NCBI GenBank assembly: GCA_904502015.1
Contig: CAJGEA010000025.1
Span: 1-16,005 of the forward strand
Length of the DNA: 16,005 bases
DNA from: an uncultured Clostridia bacterium
GTDB taxonomy: Bacteria; Bacillota; Clostridia; Oscillospirales; CAG-272
Direction of reading: 5' to 3'
Position 1 is the first letter of the stretch. Every line of letters begins with the position of its first letter. The position numbers and the translations under genes are program-made. Shown here piece after piece: positions 1-6,204 of the stretch. The notes beneath the pieces are model-generated. The model was not told the DNA's origin. It did no database searches and saw only the letters and a program-made list of their open reading frames with translations.

Positions 1-36
1 CTGCACCCCCCCTCGTGCCAGTGATCACACAAATTC

Positions 37-153
37 AAACAGTTCGATAAACCCCAATTTGAAGAACTATTCCGTCGGGTGGGATGTTTGGCGCGCGATA
101 ACCTTCCCCGATTCAAAGCTGCACCGCAGGTGCCCGATAAACCCCAATTTGAA
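37..153 (-). repeat. ~115 bp interspersed repeat, copy A
   Basis: Read on the minus strand, this stretch aligns along nearly its whole length with 15780-15893 on the plus strand. Both begin with TTCAAATT(G/T)GG(G/A)TTT. Both then carry a short hairpin of the GCACC-TGC-GGTGC kind, a shared core (GCTTTG..TCGGGGAAGG, later CACCCGA.GG), and a second TTCAAATT(G/T)GG(G/A)TTTATCGAAC unit at the far end. Within this copy the 19-base unit CGATAAACCCCAATTTGAA (plus strand) occurs exactly at 45-63 and 135-153. The outer 27 bases (37-63) match the other copy at 24 positions. No reading frame or transposase is associated with it. It is probably a genome-wide intergenic repeat. Confidence 0.85.
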
Positions 154-164
154 AACATAAAAGT

Positions 165-199
165 CAAAAAGAACCGCCGCCGTGTGACACGGCGGCGGT
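165..199 (-). terminator. Rho-independent terminator of the peptide-binding lipoprotein gene
   Basis: A perfect 13 bp inverted repeat (ACCGCCGCCGTGT at 173-185 and its complement at 187-199) lies 17 bases beyond the stop codon of the minus-strand gene. On the minus strand it is followed by TTCTTTTTGACTTTT, a T-rich tract. Stem, tract and position all fit an intrinsic terminator. Confidence 0.92.
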
Positions 200-215
200 G
201 GTTGGTGATCATCGC

Positions 216-2270
216 TTATTTGGCGGCTGCGGCACTCTGGAGCTCTTCCTTCTCGTCCAGGAAGAACTGAGAGTACACGGTGTTCGCGGTCTTGAAGGCT
301 TCGAACTCCTTGTATGCGCAATCGTTTGCCTCGGTGAACTTCAGGTCGGCGAAGTTGTTTGTGATGAACTCCTTACCCTTTGCCAGATAGTCGTCATACT
401 TGCTGATCTTAGCCTTCTGGAAGTTGGCGGAGAGGAAGTAAGTGCTGCTGACGGACTTGAGCTGGGAGGAGGTGACGGTTGCGTGGTAGTTGAACACGAT
501 GGGGATGATGGGCATATCTTCCATCAGCATAGCCTCTGCCTCGCGATACATATCAGCGCGCTTGGAGATGGTCTTCTGCGCGTGGATCTGCTCCATGAGA
601 TTGTTGTAATCAGCGCTGTCGTAGCCCGTGATGTGGGGAGTCAGGATGTAGTTCTCGGGGTCGGACATATCCATACCACGGCCTGAGAAGGTCTTGGCGA
701 AGGGCGCGAGCATGGAGAACGCGTCGGTGCTGGGGGCTACGTAGTCGAATACGATGGCCTCAAAACGGGCGGCTCTGAAATCCTCGGCGTAGAGGTCGTC
801 GCAGATGTCTGCGGGGGTAGAGTCAGTGTGCTTGTAGTAGTCGTTGTTGACGATGGTGCCGCGCTTGTTCACGGTCACGTTGAAGCCCAGCTTGTTCCAT
901 GCCTCGGCGACCGTCTCGGCCACGAAGCAGTGAACCTCGTCGTAGGCGGCGCAGGTGATGCTGAAGGAGTACTTGGATGCGGTGATACCGGCCTCGCGGA
1001 GCAGAGCCTTTGCTGCGTCCTCGTCCACGTTGAGGGCGGTGTAGGAGGCGTCGCAGGCGGCGCGGAACTTCTTCTTGATGGAGTCGGTCTCATACACGCC
1101 CGTGGGGATCAGACCCGTAGCGGCCTCGGCGTACACGATAGCTTCGGCAAGGGCCTGACGGTCAATCACCATGGACAGAGCCTGGCGAACCTTCGCGTCA
1201 GCGAACAGGGCGTAGCCCTCCTCGGTGCCGTCGTCGATCATGGCCTTCTGGTTGAGGTAGATGGAGTTGGTGGAGAGGGAATAGGATTCTTTCTCGGCGG
1301 CCTTGGCGATGGAGGTGTCCTTACGCAGGGACATGGGGATATCGCCGATATACATGATCATGCCTGCGTCGTAGGCGGCCAGCAGCTGCTCGTCAGTCAT
1401 GGAGCAGTCCACGCAGATCTTGTAGGGCTTGACCGACTTGAAGAGGCTGTCCTCCTCGGCGTCGCGGTAGTAGTAGTTGTTGCGCTCCAGCATGAAGTCG
1501 GTGATGACCTGCTGGCTACAATCCTTACCGTAGACGTACTCACCGAGAATCTCGTCGAACTCCTTGTGCGTCTCGTCGTAGTACTTGACGGAGGGATCCA
1601 GCTTGAGATTGACACGGGAGAGCTTGAAGGGGCCGCTGCACACCATGGTACCGGGTTTCTTGGCCCAGTCGTCACTCTTGGTGACCACGTTCTCGCGCAG
1701 GGGGGCGAGGGCCAGGCTGGTCAGGTTGCGGATGAAGTGGTCGTAGTCGATGGGGCCCTCAAAGGTGACCTTGAGCATCTGAGGCTCCTCGGGGTAGATG
1801 GCCACGTCGTCAATGGACATATCGCCTTCCTTGGCGGCGCGGGCGTTCTTGATGTCGAACAGGAGGCAGGCGGCCTCGTAGTTGGCATCCACCTCAAGCA
1901 GGCGCTTCCAAGCGAAGACAACGTCGTTGGCCGAGATGGGGGTACCGTCGGACCAGCAGGTGTCCTTCAGGTAGATCTCCATGTAGTATTCCTCGGCGTT
2001 GTCGTCCTCGTGGATCTTGTACTCCTTGACGAGGGACTTCTTGACCTTGCCCTTCTCGTCCAGCTTGAAGAGAGTATCAAACATGAGTCCGACCACGTTT
2101 GCCAGCGCCTCGTTGTTGTAGGCGTGCGCGGGGTCGAGGTCGTAGACGTCGTCGGTCAAATACGTAGTGATGTACTGGCCCTTGTACTCGTCATCCTTCT
2201 TGTCGCAGCCGACAAGGGTGGTGAGCAGGGTGGCAGCACAAAGAAGCAGTGCAAAGATGCGCTTCATCAT
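216..2270 (-). CDS. Peptide/oligopeptide ABC transporter substrate-binding lipoprotein (SBP family 5)
   Basis: Extracytoplasmic receptor that should deliver oligopeptides or similar solutes to an ABC importer. The start chosen is ATG 2270 (the adjacent ATG at 2267 is equivalent), 9 bases after AAGGAGGAAG at 2280-2289; an in-frame ATG at 2342 lies upstream of this ribosome-binding site, next to the -10 box, and was rejected. The 684-residue product starts with a lysine/arginine-hydrophobic signal and the lipobox LVGC (Cys22), so it is lipid-anchored. Family signatures are clear: CWSDGTPISANDVVFAWKRL near residue 100 and KVRQALSMVIDRQAL near residue 365. It is longer than typical OppA-type proteins (about 540 residues). 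No permease or ATPase gene lies next to it; its own promoter and terminator indicate a single-gene transcript. The ligand cannot be told from the sequence. Confidence 0.92.
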   Translation of the reverse strand: MMKRIFALLLCAATLLTTLVGCDKKDDEYKGQYITTYLTDDVYDLDPAHAYNNEALANVVGLMFDTLFKLDEKGKVKKSLVKEYKIHEDDNAEEYYMEIYLKDTCWSDGTPISANDVVFAWKRLLEVDANYEAACLLFDIKNARAAKEGDMSIDDVAIYPEEPQMLKVTFEGPIDYDHFIRNLTSLALAPLRENVVTKSDDWAKKPGTMVCSGPFKLSRVNLKLDPSVKYYDETHKEFDEILGEYVYGKDCSQQVITDFMLERNNYYYRDAEEDSLFKSVKPYKICVDCSMTDEQLLAAYDAGMIMYIGDIPMSLRKDTSIAKAAEKESYSLSTNSIYLNQKAMIDDGTEEGYALFADAKVRQALSMVIDRQALAEAIVYAEAATGLIPTGVYETDSIKKKFRAACDASYTALNVDEDAAKALLREAGITASKYSFSITCAAYDEVHCFVAETVAEAWNKLGFNVTVNKRGTIVNNDYYKHTDSTPADICDDLYAEDFRAARFEAIVFDYVAPSTDAFSMLAPFAKTFSGRGMDMSDPENYILTPHITGYDSADYNNLMEQIHAQKTISKRADMYREAEAMLMEDMPIIPIVFNYHATVTSSQLKSVSSTYFLSANFQKAKISKYDDYLAKGKEFITNNFADLKFTEANDCAYKEFEAFKTANTVYSQFFLDEKEELQSAAAAK

Positions 2271-2345
2271 GATCTGTTTCTTCCTCCTTGCGAGTTTGGC
2301 CGCAACGGGCATAGGTCTGCCACGGTCAAACAGTTTTCTCACACT

Positions 2346-2374
2346 ATTATATCACACAATCCTTTTTGAATCAA
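2346..2374 (-). promoter_or_regulatory. Sigma-A promoter of the peptide-binding lipoprotein gene
   Basis: On the minus strand, TTGATT (2374-2369) and a perfect TATAAT (2351-2346) are separated by 17 bases. The leader to the ATG is about 70 bases. The -35 hexamer is inside a dyad listed separately. Confidence 0.8.
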
Positions 2375-2393
2375 TAAGCATTTTGCTTGATTC
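2368..2393. promoter_or_regulatory. Dyad over the -35 box, possible operator
   Basis: GAATCAA (2368-2374) and TTGATTC (2387-2393) are perfect inverted 7 bp half-sites separated by 12 bases. The left half-site covers the -35 hexamer of the minus-strand promoter. A bound repressor would block that promoter. The dimeric regulator is unknown, and a short hairpin role is also possible. Confidence 0.45.
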
Positions 2394-2407
2394 CTCACTT
2401 TCGGATG

Positions 2408-2441
2408 TTTGCACAACCGGGGCGGTCAAAAACTGTGCAAA
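2408..2441. repeat. 8 bp inverted repeat between the divergent genes
   Basis: TTTGCACA (2408-2415) and TGTGCAAA (2434-2441) are perfect inverted repeats 18 bases apart. They lie between the promoter of the lipoprotein gene and gpr. A regulator site is possible, but nothing in the sequence identifies a binder. Confidence 0.4.
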
Positions 2442-2538
2442 ATGCATATTCCTTGGCGGCGTTTTTGGCGTGCGACGCATAGTTTCACGGACGGGGAGGC
2501 ACAATAAGATCAAAACGCCGATGCTTGGCTGAAGCTGT

Positions 2539-2545
2539 GGGAGGA
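2539..2545 (+). promoter_or_regulatory. Ribosome-binding site fixing the gpr start
   Basis: GGGAGGA lies 12 bases before ATG 2558. An in-frame TTG at 2525 is upstream of this site, so it is not the start. Confidence 0.75.
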
Positions 2546-2557
2546 ATCGGAAGAAAT

Positions 2558-3451
2558 ATGGAAACAAACGGCAAAAGAACGGGAAGGGGACGGGAGGCGT
2601 TTACCCGCACCGACCTGGCCTGCGAGGCGGGCAGAGAGATCGTACGGCAGAGCGAGCGACGGGTGGAGGTGGGCGGCGTGCCCGTGACCGTTACCCGTAG
2701 CCGCGAGGTGGACGGAGGGCGGTACGTGACGGTTGCCTGCGGGCGCATCGGGGAGCGTGGGGAGGAGGATCTGCCCGCGCTGACGGAGCTTCTCGCGGAG
2801 GAGCTTGTGGCAATGGCGACCGTGATGCTGGGGCGCGGTCCGCGTTCCGATGACCGCGTTCTGGTGGTGGGGCTGGGAAACGCCGACATGACGCCCGATG
2901 CCGTAGGTCCCGGGACGGTGCGGCGGATGACCGTCACCCGCCATCTGCGGGGGTATGACGAGGCGTTGTTTGCCTCGCTCGGGTGCTGTGAGCTGTCGGC
3001 GCTCTCCCCCGGGGTGATGGGGCAGACGGGGATGGAGTCGGCTGAGCTGGTGCGCGGGGCGGCCGAGCTGGTCCGCCCCGATCTCGTCATAGCGGTGGAC
3101 GCGCTGGCGGCGCGGAGCTGTGAGCGGTTGGCGGCAACGGTTCAGCTCTCGGACGGGGGCATTGGGCCGGGGGCGGGCATCGGCAACCACCGCATGGCGA
3201 TTGACCGCGAGAGCGTAGGCTGTCCCGTGATGGCTCTGGGCGTGCCCACCGTGGTGGATTCCTCCACCGTGGTGTGGGACGCGCTGGCCGAGGCGGGGGT
3301 GGATACAGAGGCGTTATCCGACCGCTTGCATGAGGTGCTGGAGCAGGGGCGGAGCTTCATCGTCGCCCCGCGGGACGCCGACCGCATGGTGGAAATGGTG
3401 TGTATGTGGCTGGCCCGCGCGCTGGATCGGGCGTTTGGAATTGGAGGGTAA
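2558..3451 (+). CDS. gpr: Germination protease GPR (spore protease, peptidase family A25)
   Basis: GPR degrades the small acid-soluble proteins that coat spore DNA, releasing amino acids when a spore germinates. It is made as an inactive zymogen in the forespore. Counting from ATG 2558 the product is 297 residues. The N-terminal segment FTRTDLACEA (about residues 15-24) corresponds to the self-processing region TDLAVEA of Bacillus GPR. The core carries VLVVGLGNADMTPDAVGP, ALSPGVMGQTG, IAVDALAARS and GVPTVVDSSTV. The two aspartates reported as catalytic in Bacillus GPR match D114 (in TPDAVGP) and D181 (in VDALAAR). The length is somewhat shorter than Bacillus GPR. In other species the gene is forespore-specific (sigma-G); I could not find a convincing sigma-G promoter here. 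It stands alone, divergent from a transport lipoprotein. Confidence 0.97.
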   Translation: METNGKRTGRGREAFTRTDLACEAGREIVRQSERRVEVGGVPVTVTRSREVDGGRYVTVACGRIGERGEEDLPALTELLAEELVAMATVMLGRGPRSDDRVLVVGLGNADMTPDAVGPGTVRRMTVTRHLRGYDEALFASLGCCELSALSPGVMGQTGMESAELVRGAAELVRPDLVIAVDALAARSCERLAATVQLSDGGIGPGAGIGNHRMAIDRESVGCPVMALGVPTVVDSSTVVWDALAEAGVDTEALSDRLHEVLEQGRSFIVAPRDADRMVEMVCMWLARALDRAFGIGG

Positions 3452-3473
3452 ATCCCAACCTATGAATGAGTCC

Positions 3474-3521
3474 GTAGGGGCGTTCTGCGAACGCCCGCGG
3501 GCGCACACAGTGTGCCCCTAC
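3474..3521 (+). repeat. 48 bp GTAGGGG palindromic repeat, copy 1
   Basis: The unit is bounded by GTAGGGG and CCCCTAC and holds two hairpins in tandem: GGGCGTTC-TGC-GAACGCCC and GGGCGCACACAGTGTGCCC, joined by a GCG. The whole can also fold as one long cruciform. It is the inverted counterpart of 15907-15954, matching at 45 of 48 positions. It sits 23 bases after the gpr stop codon and lacks a T-tract, so it is not a standard terminator. Its form resembles REP-type palindromes. Confidence 0.88.
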
Positions 3522-3545
3522 CAACGGTTTGTTCAATATGTTGGC

Positions 3546-3582
3546 ATGAAAAAGTAAGGGCGCGGCCGTATGGCCGCGCCCT
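3546..3582 (-). terminator. Rho-independent terminator of mgtC
   Basis: An 11 bp perfect stem (AGGGCGCGGCC at 3557-3567 with its complement at 3572-3582) closes a four-base loop. On the minus strand it is followed by TTACTTTTTCATG. It begins 8 bases after the mgtC stop codon. Confidence 0.92.
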
Positions 3583-3590
3583 CGCAGTGT

Positions 3591-4286
3591 TCAGATATTC
3601 CGCAGTGCGAACACCACGCGCTCCAGCGCGGAAATCCGTGCCAGATTTTCCTCCACAGACACCTTGTGCGGCACGCGCAAAAGGACCTCCATGCCTACGT
3701 GGGGGAGTGCGCCGCTGCGGGGCGGGGTGACCTGCGCCTCCAAAAGGCCGAATTCACCGCGCAACCGCTCCAGCATCGGGCGCACGGCGTCCACTGAGTC
3801 CAGTTCGAGATACACCGACATACGCTGGCGGTTGCGGTTCAGGAATGCCTCGGCGCGGGATACGATGGTGAAGGTCAGCAGGACGAAGAATACCGTCAGA
3901 AACGCGCCAAGGTAGAAGCCCATACCCACCGCAAGCCCGATGGCGGCGGCCGTCCACAGACCCGCGGCAGAGGTCAGACCTGTGATACGCGATCCGCCTC
4001 CGCGCAAAAGGATGGTACCCGCGCCGAGAAAGCCCACGCCGCTGATGACCTGCGCGCCGATACGCAGAGGGTCGGAGGAAAGCCCTAATTCGCTTGTGGC
4101 GAAAAGTCCGATCATGCTGGTCAGAGCCGCGCCGAGGGCCACCATCATGTGGGTGCGGATGCCTGCGGGGTGGCCGTGCTTTTCACGCTCGATACCCACC
4201 AGAGCGCCCGCGATGGCGGCCAAGGCCACGCGGATGACAACGGTGACGGGGTTGAATTGAGTCAGAAATTCCAGAAATTCTTTCAT
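3591..4286 (-). CDS. MgtC/SapB family membrane protein
   Basis: Integral membrane protein of 231 residues from the MgtC/SapB family. Family members are linked to magnesium-limited growth and, in some pathogens, to inhibition of the F-type ATP synthase; the role here is not known. The N-terminal two thirds contains several hydrophobic helices (about residues 13-33, 46-65, 75-95, 100-140). It carries the family hallmark GIEREKHGHPAGIRTHMMVA at about 31-50, and GVGFLGAGTILL at about 83-94. The C-terminal part from about residue 145 is soluble and resembles the ACT-like domain of long MgtC proteins. The start ATG 4286 follows AAAGGAA by 11 bases. It has its own consensus promoter and terminator and is divergent from flotillin. 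I leave the symbol empty because the family holds several paralogous functions. Confidence 0.93.
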   Translation of the reverse strand: MKEFLEFLTQFNPVTVVIRVALAAIAGALVGIEREKHGHPAGIRTHMMVALGAALTSMIGLFATSELGLSSDPLRIGAQVISGVGFLGAGTILLRGGGSRITGLTSAAGLWTAAAIGLAVGMGFYLGAFLTVFFVLLTFTIVSRAEAFLNRNRQRMSVYLELDSVDAVRPMLERLRGEFGLLEAQVTPPRSGALPHVGMEVLLRVPHKVSVEENLARISALERVVFALRNI

Positions 4287-4340
4287 GGCGAGTCGCGTTC
4301 CTTTCGTGGGAGATACTTTGCGCGTCGGTTACATATACAT

Positions 4341-4370
4341 ATTATACACGCGCGCCCGTGGCTTTGTCAA
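4341..4370 (-). promoter_or_regulatory. Sigma-A promoter of the MgtC-family gene
   Basis: On the minus strand, consensus TTGACA (4370-4365) and TATAAT (4346-4341) are separated by 18 bases. Both hexamers are perfect. The 5' leader would be about 48 bases. Confidence 0.88.
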
Positions 4371-4414
4371 TACCGAGCGGACGGTTTTACGGCTTGTCGG
4401 AAAAATATTAAAAA

Positions 4415-4431
4415 TGTAAACAACTTGTAAA
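4415..4431 (+). promoter_or_regulatory. WalR-like direct repeat upstream of flotillin
   Basis: TGTAAA-N5-TGTAAA fits the published WalR (YycF) binding consensus TGTWAH-N5-TGTWAH exactly. The repeats are 11 bp apart, one helical turn, as expected for an OmpR-type response regulator. On the other strand the same bases read TTTACA-N5-TTTACA, which also resembles a PhoP box. The site ends 15 bases before the flotillin -35 box and 44 bases upstream of the mgtC -35 box. Activation of flotillin is the likelier reading. Confidence 0.55.
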
Positions 4432-4446
4432 CTCACGGAAATGCTA

Positions 4447-4475
4447 TTGACAATCACGTGACCGCGTGATATAAT
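4447..4475 (+). promoter_or_regulatory. Consensus sigma-A promoter of flotillin
   Basis: TTGACA (4447-4452), 17 bases, TATAAT (4470-4475): both hexamers and the spacing are ideal. Transcription should begin near 4482. Confidence 0.92.
4453..4470. promoter_or_regulatory. Dyad filling the flotillin promoter spacer
   Basis: ATCACG (4453-4458) and CGTGAT (4465-4470) are perfect inverted half-sites six bases apart. They occupy the entire interval between the -35 and -10 boxes. A repressor bound here would exclude RNA polymerase from a promoter that is otherwise of maximal strength. No regulator gene is nearby. Confidence 0.5.
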
Positions 4476-4485
4476 GGAGGCACAA

Positions 4486-4503
4486 CACCGAGAGAACTCG
4501 GTG
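4486..4503 (+). promoter_or_regulatory. 5' leader hairpin of the flotillin mRNA
   Basis: CACCGAG (4486-4492), loop AGAA, CTCGGTG (4497-4503) form a 7 bp stem. It would lie about 4 bases from the predicted transcript start and 12 bases before the ribosome-binding site AGGAGGAA. That position is typical of 5' stabilising stem-loops. Confidence 0.55.
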
Positions 4504-4529
4504 GACATCATCATTAGGAGGAAACAAGA

Positions 4530-6020
4530 ATGTTACATCCTGTAAGTGCCATGTTCATGGCTATGCCGGGCGGTGTGACTGTCGGTATCATAGCTGCGGT
4601 CGTGCTGCTGCTGTTCTTTGCCCTCGGCTACGTTAAGGCGCCGCCGAACCGTGCGTATATCATCTCGGGTATGCGCAAGCGCAAGAAGATTCTCATCGGC
4701 CGTGCGGGCTTCCGTCTGCCTCTGATCGAGCGACTGGATAAGCTGTCCCTCGACGTCATGCAGGTAGATATCAAGACCAGCGAGGCCATCCCCACCAACG
4801 AGTTCATCAACGTGACGGTGGACGGCGTTGCCAACATCAAGATCTCCTCAAACCCCGCGTTGCTGGAGAAGGCGGCCGAGGCGCTGCTGGGCATGGATCA
4901 GCGTCAGCTTATCTTCCTTGTCACCCAGGTGCTTGAGGGTAACATGCGTGAGATCGTGGGCTCGGTGGGCCTGAAGGAAATGGTGCAGGAGCGCCAGGTC
5001 GTGGCCGAGAAGATCAAGGAAAATGCCATTCCCGACATGGAGAAACTGGGTATTGAGATCGTAAACTTCAACATTCAGAACTTCAAGGACGGTGCGGGCA
5101 CCATTGAGAACATGGGTATCGACAACGTTGAGCAGATCCGCAAGGCGGCCCAGATCGCCAAGGCTGAGGCGGCCCGTGACATTGCCATCGCCGAGGCCAA
5201 TGCCCGCGAGAGCTCCAACAAGGTCGCCGTGGAGGCCAACCAGCGCATCGCCGAGCAGAATACCACGCTCGCTATCCGCGAGGCCGAGCTGAAGAAGTCG
5301 GCCGACATCAAGCGCGCCGAGGCTGACGCCGCTTACGAGATCCAAAAGGAGGAGCAGCGTAAGACCATCGAGGTTACCTCCGCCAACGCCGACATTGCTC
5401 GCCGTGAAAAGGAGGCGGAGCTTGCCGAGAAGGAGATCGCCCTGCAGGAGAAGCGCCTGGATGCCGAGATCAAAAAGAAGGCAGACGCGCTTAAGTACGA
5501 GGCCGAGAAGAAGGCAGAGGCCGACCTCATCCGCCGTCAGAAGGAATCCGAGGCAAAGCGCTACGAGCAGGAGCAGGAGGCTCTCGCACGCATGAAGGCG
5601 GCTGAGGCCGACAAGTACGAGCAGGAGCGCCGTGCCGAGGCCCAGAAGGCACTCGCCGAGGCTGAGGCTTTTGCCAAGCTGAAGGAGGCCGAGGGTATCC
5701 GTGCCGTGGGTCTTGCCGAGGCAGAGGCCATCGAGAAGAAGGCCGAGGCGCAGAAGAAGATGGGCGAGGCATCGGTGCTGGAAATGTACCTCACCGCACT
5801 CCCCGAGGTGGTCAAGAACGCCGCCGCACCTCTCGCGCAGACCGACAAGATCGTTATGTACGGCGACGGCAACTCCACCAAGCTGCTGCGTGACGTGATG
5901 AATTCCTCGAACCAGGTCATGGAAGGTCTGGAAGAGGCCACCGGCCTTGACGTCAAGAGCATGATCTCGGGCTTTATGGGCGGCAAGGCCGCGACCATGG
6001 GTCAGAGCGACGCCGAGTAA
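4530..6020 (+). CDS. floT: Flotillin-like SPFH-domain membrane scaffold protein
   Basis: Bacterial flotillins form membrane-associated oligomers that organise functional membrane microdomains and affect fluidity, signalling and secretion. The 496-residue product has one hydrophobic segment (about 16-33), an SPFH/Band 7 domain (about 36-200), and a long, highly charged Ala/Glu/Lys-rich helical region (about 205-415) with repeated AEA motifs. The C-terminal tail contains LPEVVKNAAAPLAQTDKIVM and a GLDVKSMISGFMGG motif. This order matches the long FloT (YuaG) type of Bacillus rather than the shorter FloA. The start ATG 4530 follows AGGAGGAA by six bases. The gene has its own promoter and terminator. 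No NfeD-type partner gene is adjacent, unlike yuaF-yuaG in Bacillus subtilis. The symbol is given by similarity of architecture. Confidence 0.93.
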   Translation: MLHPVSAMFMAMPGGVTVGIIAAVVLLLFFALGYVKAPPNRAYIISGMRKRKKILIGRAGFRLPLIERLDKLSLDVMQVDIKTSEAIPTNEFINVTVDGVANIKISSNPALLEKAAEALLGMDQRQLIFLVTQVLEGNMREIVGSVGLKEMVQERQVVAEKIKENAIPDMEKLGIEIVNFNIQNFKDGAGTIENMGIDNVEQIRKAAQIAKAEAARDIAIAEANARESSNKVAVEANQRIAEQNTTLAIREAELKKSADIKRAEADAAYEIQKEEQRKTIEVTSANADIARREKEAELAEKEIALQEKRLDAEIKKKADALKYEAEKKAEADLIRRQKESEAKRYEQEQEALARMKAAEADKYEQERRAEAQKALAEAEAFAKLKEAEGIRAVGLAEAEAIEKKAEAQKKMGEASVLEMYLTALPEVVKNAAAPLAQTDKIVMYGDGNSTKLLRDVMNSSNQVMEGLEEATGLDVKSMISGFMGGKAATMGQSDAE

Positions 6021-6042
6021 AATTAGCAAAATTTCCCGAACA

Positions 6043-6086
6043 ACGGGGGCGACTCGTACAAGTCGCCCCCGTTTCCTCTTTGTTTT
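6043..6086 (+). terminator. Rho-independent terminator of flotillin
   Basis: A 12 bp perfect stem (ACGGGGGCGACT at 6043-6054, complement at 6061-6072) closes a six-base loop and is followed by TTTCCTCTTTGTTTT. It lies 22 bases after the stop codon. Confidence 0.93.
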
Positions 6087-6204
6087 CCCCGCCTCTCCAA
6101 AAATTTTTGCAAAAAACTGTAGAAAATCAAAAGTAAAAAACGAAATCGGTGCGTATATTATAAATGTAAGATATGATAAATGAAATAAAGAGAGGAGGGG
6201 CCTT

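Noticed and set aside
37..153. Possible CRISPR array (two identical 19-base units with a 71-base interval)
   Set aside because: Only two units, an interval too long for a spacer, and the interval itself is conserved in the distant copy, so it is part of the repeat.
828..2369. A 513-residue open frame on the plus strand antisense to the peptide-binding gene
   Set aside because: Val/Gly/Leu-rich shadow composition, no start signal, and the opposite strand encodes a recognised family.
2444..2486. Sigma-G or sigma-E promoter for gpr (GCATATT and CATAGTTTC)
   Set aside because: The two boxes resemble sporulation -35 and -10 elements, but the spacing of about 29 bases is far too long and the -10 match is imperfect.
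4848..6029. A 393-residue open frame antisense to flotillin
   Set aside because: Leu-rich shadow of the Glu/Ala/Lys-rich coiled-coil coding strand.
6156..6177. Promoter of dgt (TATTAT or TATGAT)
   Set aside because: Either could be a -10 box, but no acceptable -35 lies 16-18 bases upstream, so I list it only as a possibility in the gene entry.
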